From Gammaproteobacteria bacterium (lineage in GTDB: Bacteria > Pseudomonadota > Gammaproteobacteria > GCA-001735895): a stretch of 64,000 nt of DNA. Made by a program: the position numbers and the translations under genes. Shown here one piece after another: positions 46,744 to 54,283 of this stretch. Location: the NCBI GenBank assembly GCA_029862005.1, contig JAOTYD010000009.1, positions 1 to 64,000 of the forward strand, read 5' to 3'. How positions within the stretch are numbered: position 1 is the first letter of the stretch; every line of letters starts with the position of its first letter. The notes beneath the pieces are model-generated. The model made no database searches, was not told where the DNA came from, and worked only from the letters and a program-made list of their open reading frames with translations.

Positions 46744-46792
46744 TTGCAAGTTCTCATTCTTTTCTCTAAACTGGGTGAGAATAAAGTGAGAA
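46744..46792 (+). promoter_or_regulatory. lexA promoter with a two-armed TTCTC/GAGAA operator
   Basis: TTGCAA (46744-46749) and TAAACT (46767-46772) are 17 nt apart and could be -35 and -10. The spacer between them is TTCTCATTCTTTTCTC (46751-46766). Its imperfect inverted copy GAGAATAAAGTGAGAA (46777-46792) covers the likely transcription start; 13 of 16 positions match. Each arm itself is a direct repeat of TTCTC with an 11-bp period. Including the preceding G, the first arm reads GTTC-N7-TTTC, which resembles the alphaproteobacterial LexA box GTTC-N7-GTTC. No gammaproteobacterial CTGT-N8-ACAG box is present. Confidence 0.6.
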
Positions 46793-46804
46793 GAGTTACC
46801 AGAA

Positions 46805-47404
46805 ATGCTGACTTCACAGGAACAAAAGACACTCCAGTTTATCCGCAATTACCTCGCGCAATACGGCTATGCCCCAAAATTCAAGGAAATTGGAATCGCC
46901 ATCGGCGTAACATCGCATGGCACCATACACCGCTACGTGCAGTCGCTGGAAGACAAGGGTTACATCAACCGGGTCAAGGGCAATTCTCGCGGCATGAGCC
47001 TTGTCGATTTGCCGCTGGTAAGTCCGCCCACGATACCCCTGGCCGGGAAAATCGCGGCCGGATCCCCGATTGAAGCGATCGAAGACCAGCAGGAACTGAA
47101 CCTGGCCGAAATGTTCATGGGTCCCGAGTTATTCGCGCTGCGCGTTACCGGCGATTCGATGATTGATGCCGGTATTCTCGATGACGATTACGTGATCATA
47201 AAGAAACAACCGGTCGCCAATGACGGGGACATCGTGGTTGCTATGATCGACAAGGCGGAGGCCACGTTAAAACGTTTTAAACGCAAGAGTGAAAGGCTGG
47301 TGGCGCTAATCCCCGCGAACGTCGAGATGGAGCCGATGATATACGCGGCCGAACGCGTCAGTATCCATGGCGTGCTGGTGGGCCAGTTAAGACACTACAG
47401 GTAA
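46805..47404 (+). CDS. lexA: LexA-type SOS repressor
   Basis: A 199-residue self-cleaving repressor. The N-terminal winged helix (LTSQEQKTLQFIRNYLAQYG, recognition region VTSHGTIHRYVQSLEDKGYI) is followed by the peptidase domain. Cleavage should occur between A85 and G86 (KIAAGSP), with Ser118 (TGDSMI) and Lys156 (ATLKRF) as the catalytic pair. Residues in the recognition helix (SHGTIHRY) differ from E. coli (SPNAAEEH), in line with a non-canonical operator upstream. It sits just after selO, with a probable own promoter. Confidence 0.93.
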   Translation: MLTSQEQKTLQFIRNYLAQYGYAPKFKEIGIAIGVTSHGTIHRYVQSLEDKGYINRVKGNSRGMSLVDLPLVSPPTIPLAGKIAAGSPIEAIEDQQELNLAEMFMGPELFALRVTGDSMIDAGILDDDYVIIKKQPVANDGDIVVAMIDKAEATLKRFKRKSERLVALIPANVEMEPMIYAAERVSIHGVLVGQLRHYR

Positions 47405-47508
47405 AAACTATCTCATTCCAACTGGGCGTCGTAATCCATACCCGGGAGTTTGATTAAGTGTATAAACCCGTCTTACTGGATCTCAGGGTTATGCATTTGA
47501 GAGTGCGA

Positions 47509-48297
47509 TCAAGCTTTCTGCTGTTGCTGAATTTTGCGTAGCATTTCGGCAATTATCTTCGCGTTGCCGGCAACGATCTGGCCGTTTTCGAGAAAATTAC
47601 CGTCACCGCTGTAGTCGGTAACCAGGCCGCCGGCTTCGCGAACGATTAGCGCGCCGGCAGCGAGATCCCAGGCACTGAGTCCGGATTCCCAGAAGCCATC
47701 GAGGCGTCCTGCCGCCACATAGGCGAGATCGAGTGCTGCCGAGCCCGCACGCCGGATGTCGCTGGCGGAGGTAAAAAAGGCGCTAAAAAGTTTGAGGAAC
47801 TCATCAAGTTGACCTGGATTTTTAAACGGGAATCCGGTTGCAAGTAAAGCCCCCTCAATTGTTTTCAGGTGAGCGACCCGGATACGGCGATTATTGAGGG
47901 TGGCGCCATCGCCGCGACTGGCGGCAAACAGTTCCTGTTTGTAAGGGTCGTAAATCACGCCATGCGCGAGGCGACCTCGATGTTCGCAGGCTATCGAGAC
48001 GGCATAATGGGGAAAGCCATGCAGGTAATTGGTAGTGCCATCGAGCGGGTCGATAATCCAGCGGTACTCGTCCTTGCCTTCGATGCTTCCGGACTCTTCG
48101 GCGAGAATACCGTGAGCGGGGAAGGCCTTTAGCAATTCCTCGATTATCCGTGATTCCGCTTCGCGGTCGACTTCGCTGACGTAATCGTTAACGGCTTTTA
48201 CTTCGACCTTTAAGTCGGGTAGCTTGTTGATTTTGCGAACGATAAAATCACCAGCGTGATGAGCCGCCCGAACCGCGATATTGAGCATTGGTTGCAT
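47509..48297 (-). CDS. suhB: Inositol-1-monophosphatase family protein SuhB
   Basis: Mg2+-dependent phosphatase of 262 residues. The metal-binding motifs are present: EESGSIEGKDEYRWIIDPLD (with the GTTNYLHG continuation) and the C-terminal WESGLSAWDLAAGALIVREA. SuhB also acts with Nus factors in rRNA antitermination in E. coli. As is common in gammaproteobacteria, it is divergent from trmJ and near the isc operon. Confidence 0.93.
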   Translation of the reverse strand: MQPMLNIAVRAAHHAGDFIVRKINKLPDLKVEVKAVNDYVSEVDREAESRIIEELLKAFPAHGILAEESGSIEGKDEYRWIIDPLDGTTNYLHGFPHYAVSIACEHRGRLAHGVIYDPYKQELFAASRGDGATLNNRRIRVAHLKTIEGALLATGFPFKNPGQLDEFLKLFSAFFTSASDIRRAGSAALDLAYVAAGRLDGFWESGLSAWDLAAGALIVREAGGLVTDYSGDGNFLENGQIVAGNAKIIAEMLRKIQQQQKA

Positions 48298-48388
48298 CGA
48301 TGGAGCCTGGTGATACCGGAAAAGGCGCGCAGTCTAGCAAAGGGTCCGAAAATAGACCAGAAGTAAACCCAACGGTGAGTAGCACAAA

Positions 48389-49114
48389 ATGAAACTGCAT
48401 AACATCAAGATCGTCATGGTCGGTACGACCCATCCTGGAAACATCGGTGCCGCTGCCAGGGCCATGAACAACATGTGCTTCAGTCACCTCAGCCTGGTAG
48501 ATCCGCAGTGCCCGATCGGGGAGACGGCTTATGCCAGGGCCTCGGGTGCCAACGGCATACTCGACAAACGCGAAACCTGCAGCGATCTGTCCCAGGCGAT
48601 TGAGGATTGTAGCCTCGTGGTTGCGGCCAGTGCTCGTCGACGCTCGCTTCCGTGGCCCGAGCTTAGCCCGGCGGAACTGGCGGTTAAGCTGGATTCAATG
48701 GCTGATTCAAACCACGCAGCGCTGGTGTTCGGACGCGAACATTCAGGCCTGACCAACGAGGAAATCCAGGTATGTAATCAGATGGTCTGCATTCCAGCGA
48801 ATCCGGAATTCAGCTCACTTAATCTGGCTTCGGCGATCCAGATTCTGTGTTACGAGATCTATGCTCGCCTGGGCAATACAATGCCGCCCGCAAAAGCGCC
48901 GGATGCCCATGATTTACCGGCGCCAAATGCCGAGGTCGAAGGTTACATCCAGCATTTGGAGAAAACTTTGAAAGGCTGCGGGTATCTCGATCCTGGCCAA
49001 CCGGGCATGATTATGCAGCGCCTGCGACGCCTTTATCTGCGTAGCGAACTGACCCGCAACGAGATAAATATCTTACGCGGCATGCTGACGGCAATAGAAA
49101 AACAGCAAATCTGA
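48389..49114 (+). CDS. trmJ: tRNA (cytidine/uridine-32-2'-O)-methyltransferase TrmJ
   Basis: SPOUT-class methyltransferase of 241 residues that modifies the anticodon loop at position 32. Typical motifs: VGTTHPGNIGAAARAMNNM at the N terminus, and the knot sequences LVFGREHSGLTNEE and CIPANPEFSSLNLASAIQIL that bind S-adenosylmethionine. In many relatives trmJ directly precedes iscR; here a Spy-like protein and a two-component system lie between them. Confidence 0.93.
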   Translation: MKLHNIKIVMVGTTHPGNIGAAARAMNNMCFSHLSLVDPQCPIGETAYARASGANGILDKRETCSDLSQAIEDCSLVVAASARRRSLPWPELSPAELAVKLDSMADSNHAALVFGREHSGLTNEEIQVCNQMVCIPANPEFSSLNLASAIQILCYEIYARLGNTMPPAKAPDAHDLPAPNAEVEGYIQHLEKTLKGCGYLDPGQPGMIMQRLRRLYLRSELTRNEINILRGMLTAIEKQQI

Positions 49115-49116
49115 AT

Positions 49117-49179
49117 GTTACAAATCGTTACAAAACGTTACCCGGCTGAAAAGCTTTGTAACAGGCGATTCCCTAGAAT
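49117..49179 (+). promoter_or_regulatory. Tandem GTTAC repeats and -10 upstream of the Spy-like gene
   Basis: GTTAC occurs at 49117, 49127 and 49137, exactly 10 bp apart, and once inverted as GTAAC at 49158-49162. Read on the other strand this is GTAAC-N5-GTAAC-N5-GTAAC, one base from the CpxR consensus GTAAA-N5-GTAAA. A TAGAAT -10 lies at 49174-49179, without a good -35, as expected for an activator-dependent promoter. The adjacent response regulator is the obvious candidate. Confidence 0.6.
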
Positions 49180-49213
49180 TTTCTCCGTCACTAATCAACT
49201 ACGGAGACAATCC

Positions 49214-49675
49214 ATGAAACTTTCTACAAAAATTATTACTGCAGTATTGCTTATCGCCGGCAGTTCGGGCGTGGTTTACGCATTCAGTAAACATGGCGAC
49301 TGGGGCATGTCCCCCGAAGAAAAGGTCGAGTTCCTGACCGATCGCGTCACCAAAAAGCTGGAACTCGACCGCGGGCAACAGGAAAACTTCACCCGGCTGG
49401 CACAGATGGTGGCTCAACTGATGATGGATGCCAGGGCTACCAGGGCACAGCATGTTAGCGAAATCGAAGCGCTGCTGGAGGAACCCAGTTTTAATCAGGC
49501 AAGGGCGCTTGAACTGGTGCAGCAAAAAATACTGATGGTCAACGAAAAAGCGCCCCTCGTTATTGCTTCGCTGGCGGTATTCCTGGATTCCCTGAGCGCT
49601 GAACAAAAACAGGAGTTGCAGGGCTTTCTCGAACACCGTCACAAGCACCATCACCGGTATGGGGGCGATGAGTAA
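49214..49675 (+). CDS. Spy/CpxP-like periplasmic protein
   Basis: A 153-residue exported protein. The start is the ATG after CGGAGACAATCC; it gives a signal peptide (MKLSTKIITAVLLIAGSSGV, cleavage near VYA/F). The mature protein is all-helical with a LSAEQKQEL segment like the LTxxQ motif of Spy/CpxP, and ends in a His-rich tail (HRHKHHHRY) that may bind metal. Upstream of a CpxR/CpxA-like pair, it is probably the feedback inhibitor or chaperone of that system. Confidence 0.8.
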   Translation: MKLSTKIITAVLLIAGSSGVVYAFSKHGDWGMSPEEKVEFLTDRVTKKLELDRGQQENFTRLAQMVAQLMMDARATRAQHVSEIEALLEEPSFNQARALELVQQKILMVNEKAPLVIASLAVFLDSLSAEQKQELQGFLEHRHKHHHRYGGDE

Positions 49676-49693
49676 TCCTGCCCCTAGATCGCG

Positions 49694-49720
49694 ACGCGGC
49701 TGCTCGAAGAGTAGCCGCGT
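49694..49720 (+). terminator. Stem-loop between the Spy-like and response-regulator genes
   Basis: ACGCGGCTGCTC and GAGTAGCCGCGT form a 12-bp stem with one G-U pair and a GAA loop. No T-run follows, so it may be an attenuator or mRNA-stability element that sets higher Spy-like than kinase expression, not a full intrinsic terminator. Confidence 0.5.
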
Positions 49721-49757
49721 TGTACAATGACTGCCTGCTAGCAACCCGGGCCTGTAG

Positions 49758-50423
49758 ATGCGTAAATTATTACTGATCGATGACGACGAAGGACTGGCTG
49801 AGCCGTTGCAAAAGTATCTTGCGAAATTCGATATGTCGTTAGATAACGAAATCCAGCCGTTAAAGGCGATCGAACGTATCAGGCAGCAACCCTATGACCT
49901 GGTGGTACTGGATGTCATGTTGCCGCAGATCGACGGATTCGAAACCTGCCGTCGCATACGCCATTTCAGCGATATTCCAATCTTGATGCTGACCGCGCGT
50001 GGCGAAGTAATGGACCGGGTTGTCGGACTGGAACTGGGGGCCGATGACTACCTGCCGAAGCCGTTTGAACCGCGTGAACTGGTGGCGAGAATTCAGAATA
50101 TCTTCAAGCGCGGTAAAGCAACGGCATCCGGGACTGTTTACACGGTCGGCGAATTTCGTATCGATCTGGACAAGAAACACCTCACGCGTAATGGCGAAGC
50201 GGTGGCGATCACGGCGACCGAATTCGGTTTACTGAGCTTGCTCGCGGAGAACCAGGACCGTGTCTTGTCCCGCGATGAAATCATGCAGGTACTGCGCGGT
50301 CTTGATGCCGACATATACAGTCGTGCCATCGATGTCCTGGTGAGCCGGCTCAGGCAGAAGCTGCAGCGTCCTGAATTGATACGCACGGTGCGTGGACAGG
50401 GCTATCAACTCGTGAATCGCTAA
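49758..50423 (+). CDS. OmpR/CpxR-family response regulator
   Basis: A 221-residue regulator: receiver domain with phospho-Asp in LVVLDVMLP and Lys in PKPFEPRELVARI, then an OmpR-type winged helix ending ELIRTVRGQGYQLVN. It resembles CpxR. Its stop codon overlaps the start of the kinase gene, so the two are coupled. The repeated GTTAC sites upstream of the Spy-like gene are its probable targets. Confidence 0.9.
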   Translation: MRKLLLIDDDEGLAEPLQKYLAKFDMSLDNEIQPLKAIERIRQQPYDLVVLDVMLPQIDGFETCRRIRHFSDIPILMLTARGEVMDRVVGLELGADDYLPKPFEPRELVARIQNIFKRGKATASGTVYTVGEFRIDLDKKHLTRNGEAVAITATEFGLLSLLAENQDRVLSRDEIMQVLRGLDADIYSRAIDVLVSRLRQKLQRPELIRTVRGQGYQLVNR

Positions 50424-51727
50424 TGTGGTCCTATTTACAGGCTCGATGGCAAAGCCTGATTTTCAGGCTTTTATTTTATTTCCTGGTTTCAATGCTGGCA
50501 CTTGCCGTTATTCTGGGGATCAGTTTCGCCCAGCGGATTAAGCCCCACGTGCAGAATGAAATCCTTCCCAACGTGGAGCGTTATATCGAGTACCTCATTG
50601 AGGATATTGGAAATCCGCCTGACCTGGCAACTGCTCAGCAGCTCGCCGAGCAGTTGCCATTCGAAATCCGTATCGAAGGGCAGGGGATCGACTGGAGTTC
50701 GAGCCCGGGACTGAAAGCCATTGCTGTCTATGAATTCGAGCCGGCCCCACGGCCCTACGACAACGTGTATCTGAGCCATCATCGGCGCGACCAGTTCCTG
50801 TTGATTCAAAAGCAGGACTATCGATACCTGTTTTCTGTCGACAACGGCTTTCGACGTGGGTCTGAACGACGACACTGGGTACTGTTCCTGTTGCTCGGCT
50901 CGATTCTGCTGTTCCTGTATTTTGTCATTCGACGCATGTTCAGGCCGATAGAAGCGATGTCACGACAGGTCAAAAAAATTGGCGAGGGTGACCTCGAACA
51001 GAGAATCGAAACCGGGGGAAAGGGTGAGCTCGAACTGCTGGCAGCAGGGATTAACGATATGTCGGAACAGATCAAGGCGATGCTCGAGGGTAAATCGGCC
51101 CTGTTGCTCGCCATCAGTCACGAACTGCGCTCACCCATTACCCGTATGCGTGTCAACCTCGAGCTGCTCGAACCCGACGAGGTTCAGCAAAAATTAATCG
51201 ATGATCTGCGTGAAATGGAAACACTGATTGCGTCAATACTCGAATCAGAAAAGCTGAATTCCGGGCATGCTCCACTAGCACTGGAACGCTGCGATATGTC
51301 GAGCCTGATCGAAGAAGTGATAAAGGATCATCCCTGTCGGGAGCGCATTAGAACCCGTATGAATCCGATCGAGGTCAGGGTAGATCCGATGCGGATAAAG
51401 CTGTTGATCAAGAACCTGGTTGACAACGCCTGTCAACACGCAGGCGAAGACCGGGCAGATATCAATATAAACCTGTCCCTGGAGCAGGGGATGGTAAGAC
51501 TGGAGGTGCAAGACCATGGCCCTGGCCTGGACCCAGGGGATATTCCAAGGCTTACCGAGGCGTTTTACCGTCCCGACAGCTCGAGGCAAAGAAATACCGG
51601 GGGTTACGGCCTGGGGCTATATCTTTGCAAGCTTATTGTCGATGCGCATGCGGGGCAGATTACGATTGAAAGCGAGCCCGGAAATGGTACCGGAGTAATA
51701 GTCATACTACCCATTGATAATAGTTGA
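50423..51727 (+). CDS. CpxA/RstB-like sensor histidine kinase
   Basis: A 434-residue inner-membrane kinase. One N-terminal membrane segment (LLFYFLVSMLALAVILGISF) and a second at about 155-170 (WVLFLLLGSILLFLYFVI) enclose a periplasmic sensor of about 110 residues. HAMP, the phospho-acceptor His (LLLAISHELRSPITRMRVNL), and an ATPase domain with GGYGLGLYLCKLI follow. The Spy-like protein nearby may bind its periplasmic domain, as CpxP does CpxA. Confidence 0.9.
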   Translation: MWSYLQARWQSLIFRLLFYFLVSMLALAVILGISFAQRIKPHVQNEILPNVERYIEYLIEDIGNPPDLATAQQLAEQLPFEIRIEGQGIDWSSSPGLKAIAVYEFEPAPRPYDNVYLSHHRRDQFLLIQKQDYRYLFSVDNGFRRGSERRHWVLFLLLGSILLFLYFVIRRMFRPIEAMSRQVKKIGEGDLEQRIETGGKGELELLAAGINDMSEQIKAMLEGKSALLLAISHELRSPITRMRVNLELLEPDEVQQKLIDDLREMETLIASILESEKLNSGHAPLALERCDMSSLIEEVIKDHPCRERIRTRMNPIEVRVDPMRIKLLIKNLVDNACQHAGEDRADININLSLEQGMVRLEVQDHGPGLDPGDIPRLTEAFYRPDSSRQRNTGGYGLGLYLCKLIVDAHAGQITIESEPGNGTGVIVILPIDNS

Positions 51728-51751
51728 CCATTTTAGTCAGGATTGTATACT
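51720..51751 (+). promoter_or_regulatory. iscR promoter overlapped by a type-1-like IscR box
   Basis: A sigma-70 promoter is clear: TTGACC (51724-51729), 16-nt spacer, TATACT (51746-51751), each hexamer one base from consensus. Positions 51720-51744 match the E. coli type-1 IscR motif at about 22 of 25 positions, including the GAC and AGTC cores (ATAGTTGACC then ATTTTAGTCAGG). The box covers the -35 and spacer, so binding would repress. It begins over the stop region of the kinase gene. Confidence 0.75.
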
Positions 51752-51780
51752 GAACGCGTTTGATACCAACTTCTTACGCC

Positions 51781-52239
51781 ATGCGACTATCCACTAAAAG
51801 CCGATATGCGGTGACATCACTGCTCGACCTGGTTATGCATTCCGACCAGGGTCCGGTTTCGCTTGCCGACATATCGGTTCGACAGGGTATTTCCCTCTCT
51901 TACCTCGAACAACTGTTCGCCAAGATGCGCCGTAATAAACTGGTTGTCAGTACCCGCGGACCCGGTGGCGGTTACAGCTTGGGTAGTTCTCCGGACCAGG
52001 TTTGTATTGCTGATGTCATCAGTGCGGTTGACGAGGAAGTGCAGGTTGTCGACAAAGGTGTTACCGGGGGTTCGGCAAGTTACGAACCCTGTCTGACCGA
52101 ACAACTGTGGGAAGAGCTCAGTGCCGAAATCGAAAATTACCTGACCAAGATCTCGCTGGCTGACATGATGCAGAATGACGAGGTGCAGGCGCTGTCTCGC
52201 GCCCACGATCTGCGACAGAAGCGACATAACCTGATCTAA
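51781..52239 (+). CDS. iscR: IscR-like Rrf2 regulator lacking three of four [2Fe-2S] ligands
   Basis: A 152-residue Rrf2 protein, colinear with E. coli IscR without gaps through residue 107. The DNA-binding half is well kept (GISLSYLEQLFAKMRRNKLV, RGPGGGYSLG). The cluster loop reads DKGVTGGSASYEPCLTE: C92 is Lys, C98 is Ser, H107 is Glu, and only C104 remains. One extra Cys lies at 75. A classical [2Fe-2S] cluster therefore seems impossible, so it may act as a constitutive apo-form or use another signal. A longer frame starting at TTG 51760 is ruled out because it would begin only 2-3 nt after the expected transcription start. First gene of the isc operon. Confidence 0.88.
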   Translation: MRLSTKSRYAVTSLLDLVMHSDQGPVSLADISVRQGISLSYLEQLFAKMRRNKLVVSTRGPGGGYSLGSSPDQVCIADVISAVDEEVQVVDKGVTGGSASYEPCLTEQLWEELSAEIENYLTKISLADMMQNDEVQALSRAHDLRQKRHNLI

Positions 52240-52243
52240 AGCC

Positions 52244-53392
52244 ATGGCCATCTACCTCGACCATAATGCAACGTCGCCTATGCATCCAGAAGTGGCCGAT
52301 GCGATGATGCCTTTCCTGCGTAACCCGACTGGAAATCCGTCGAGCCTGCATAGTTTCGGGCGTATGGCGCGCTCGGCCGTCGAATCCGCGCGTGCTGAAG
52401 TAGCAAATTTACTGGGTTGCTCGAGTGATGCCGTCATTTTCACGTCCGGTGGCACCGAAGCCAACAACATGTTGCTCAAAGGTTATGTAGACCGGACCAG
52501 TGAACGTCCTGTCGTCAGCAGTGAAATAGAACACCCGAGTATCCTCGAACCCCTCAGACAGTTGCAGGCCGACGGCCAGGCAGTGGTGCTGTTAAAACCG
52601 GATTACGATGGATTGATCGATCTTGCCGCAGCTGACAAGGCGTTATCTGATGCAAATGCACAGTTACTTACGATCATATACGCTAACAATGAAACCGGGG
52701 TTATTCAGCCAGTCAAGGAATTGGCCGCGATGGTCGATCGTGATTCCTGCCTGGTACATAGCGATGCAACCCAGGCCGTCGGCAAGATTCCCATCGATAT
52801 GGCACAGATCGATATCGATGCAATCAGCTTTTCCGCACATAAGCTGCGCGGACCGCAGGGCGTGGGAGCCCTGGTGGTAAATCGCAAACCGAGGAACGTG
52901 CTGATCAGCGGCGGTTACCAGGAAAACAGGTTGCGCGGTGGTACCGAAAATGTCGCCGGCATTGTCGGCCTGGGCAAGGCAGCCCAGGTTGCCAGGCTTG
53001 AAATGGCGCACAAGAAGCACCATCTTGAACAGCTGAGGGATGTTTTTGAAGCAAAGCTGGAAATCATCCCGGGTAGCGTGGTTTTTGGACAGCAGGAGCC
53101 ACGGTTACCGAATACGACTTTTTTCGCGTTGCCTTACTATCACGGAGAGACTCTGCTGATGGAACTGGATCGAGCCGGTTTTGCCCTTTCCAGCGGGTCT
53201 GCCTGCCACAGTGCGGTGACTAAACCCAGTCACGTTCTGACCGCCATGGGCGTCGATGACGGCCTGGCTCTGAATGCGATCAGGGTGAGTTTCGGCATGG
53301 ACAACAGCCTGCAGGATGTTGAAATGTTAGTGACTAAACTCCAGGAACTGGTAAACCAGTTGCCTGCTGTTATCCGCCAGGTAGCGGTGTAG
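52244..53392 (+). CDS. iscS: Cysteine desulfurase (IscS/NifS class, short form)
   Basis: PLP enzyme of 382 residues that takes sulfur from cysteine for cluster assembly. PLP Lys200 lies in [12 protein letters not shown]; the persulfide Cys321 is in [15 protein letters not shown]. True IscS proteins have SACTSASLEPSY here and about 20 more residues at the C terminus, the part that docks IscU. This protein ends at [10 protein letters not shown]. It is thus a group I desulfurase that may not be an orthologue of IscS. It begins 4 nt after iscR. The next gene is iscA, not iscU. Confidence 0.88.
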   Translation: MAIYLDHNATSPMHPEVADAMMPFLRNPTGNPSSLHSFGRMARSAVESARAEVANLLGCSSDAVIFTSGGTEANNMLLKGYVDRTSERPVVSSEIEHPSILEPLRQLQADGQAVVLLKPDYDGLIDLAAADKALSDANAQLLTIIYANNETGVIQPVKELAAMVDRDSCLVHSDATQAVGKIPIDMAQIDIDAISFSAHKLRGPQGVGALVVNRKPRNVLISGGYQENRLRGGTENVAGIVGLGKAAQVARLEMAHKKHHLEQLRDVFEAKLEIIPGSVVFGQQEPRLPNTTFFALPYYHGETLLMELDRAGFALSSGSACHSAVTKPSHVLTAMGVDDGLALNAIRVSFGMDNSLQDVEMLVTKLQELVNQLPAVIRQVAV

Positions 53393-53402
53393 AGAGATTT
53401 TA

Positions 53403-53726
53403 ATGGCGATTCATATTAGCGATATAGCAGCCTCACGAGTGCAGCATTTTCTTGCTAACCGCGGCAAGGGTATCGGCTTGCGACTCGGTGTCAAAACGAC
53501 AGGTTGCTCGGGTCTCGCCTATGTCATCGAATTTGTCGATGAGCTCCAGGATGACGATGAAGTCTTCGAAACCAAGGGCGTTAAGGTAGTCGTGGATAAA
53601 AAGAGCCTTGTTTTTCTTGATGGCACGGAAGTTGATTTTGCCAAAGTGGGTCTCAACGAGGGATTCCAGTTTAAAAATCCTAACGCCAAGAATGCCTGTG
53701 GTTGTGGTGAGAGCTTTACCGTTTAA
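53403..53726 (+). CDS. iscA: Iron-sulfur carrier protein IscA
   Basis: A-type carrier of 107 residues. The three ligating cysteines are at 35 (TTGCSGLAY), 99 and 101 (ACGCGESF), the same numbering as in E. coli IscA. It accepts and transfers clusters to apo-proteins. It begins 10 nt after the desulfurase, in the place where iscU would normally come first. It does not have IscU features (no LPPVK, no N-terminal C-G-D). Confidence 0.95.
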   Translation: MAIHISDIAASRVQHFLANRGKGIGLRLGVKTTGCSGLAYVIEFVDELQDDDEVFETKGVKVVVDKKSLVFLDGTEVDFAKVGLNEGFQFKNPNAKNACGCGESFTV

Positions 53727-53743
53727 ACTAAGCCGCCGCTTCC

Positions 53744-54283
53744 ATGCAGTCCCCTGATTTTAGCCAGACCTACTTCGAGCTATTCGGCCTCGAACCTGCG
53801 TTCGATCTCGATGCCAGGGATTTACAGGCTGAACAACAGCGTCTGCAAGCGACCTACCACCCGGATAGATTTATCGGTGCCGATGACCGGGATAAGCGGT
53901 TGTCGACGCAAATAGCATCCTGGGTAAACCAGGCCTATGAAACGCTGCAGGACCCGGTCAAACGTTCGCGCTATCTGCTCGAAATCAGCGGCGCCACTAT
54001 CCCCGACGACTCGAGTACCACGTCGGATACCGAGTTTTTGATGGAGCAGATCGAATTGCGAGAAGAAGTTGAATCCTGTCGGCATGGCGATGATCCATTA
54101 CAGCAGTGCCAGCAGATTGAGTCGAAGCTGGCACACAGGGCCAGCGAACTCGCAACCGAGTTCGTCACGCATTTCGAATCGCGCGATCTCGATGCGGCAT
54201 TGTTAAGCAGCCGCAAGATGCAGTTTATTCAGCGGATTCAGCACCAGTTGTCCGAACTCCAGTTCGAGTTGGAGGATCACTGA
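53744..54283 (+). CDS. hscB: Co-chaperone HscB
   Basis: J-domain protein of 179 residues with the HPD motif in ATYHPDRF and a C-terminal three-helix part (ELREEVESC onward, ending [11 protein letters not shown]). In E. coli it brings IscU to HscA. It overlaps the hscA start by 1 nt (TGATG). Its normal client, IscU, is not encoded in this operon. Confidence 0.93.
   Translation: MQSPDFSQTYFELFGLEPAFDLDARDLQAEQQRLQATYHPDRFIGADDRDKRLSTQIASWVNQAYETLQDPVKRSRYLLEISGATIPDDSSTTSDTEFLMEQIELREEVESCRHGDDPLQQCQQIESKLAHRASELATEFVTHFESRDLDAALLSSRKMQFIQRIQHQLSELQFELEDH

Noticed and set aside
51760-51780. Upstream TTG start for iscR, adding seven residues
   Set aside because: It would begin only 2-3 nt after the predicted transcription start and the added residues are not in IscR proteins.
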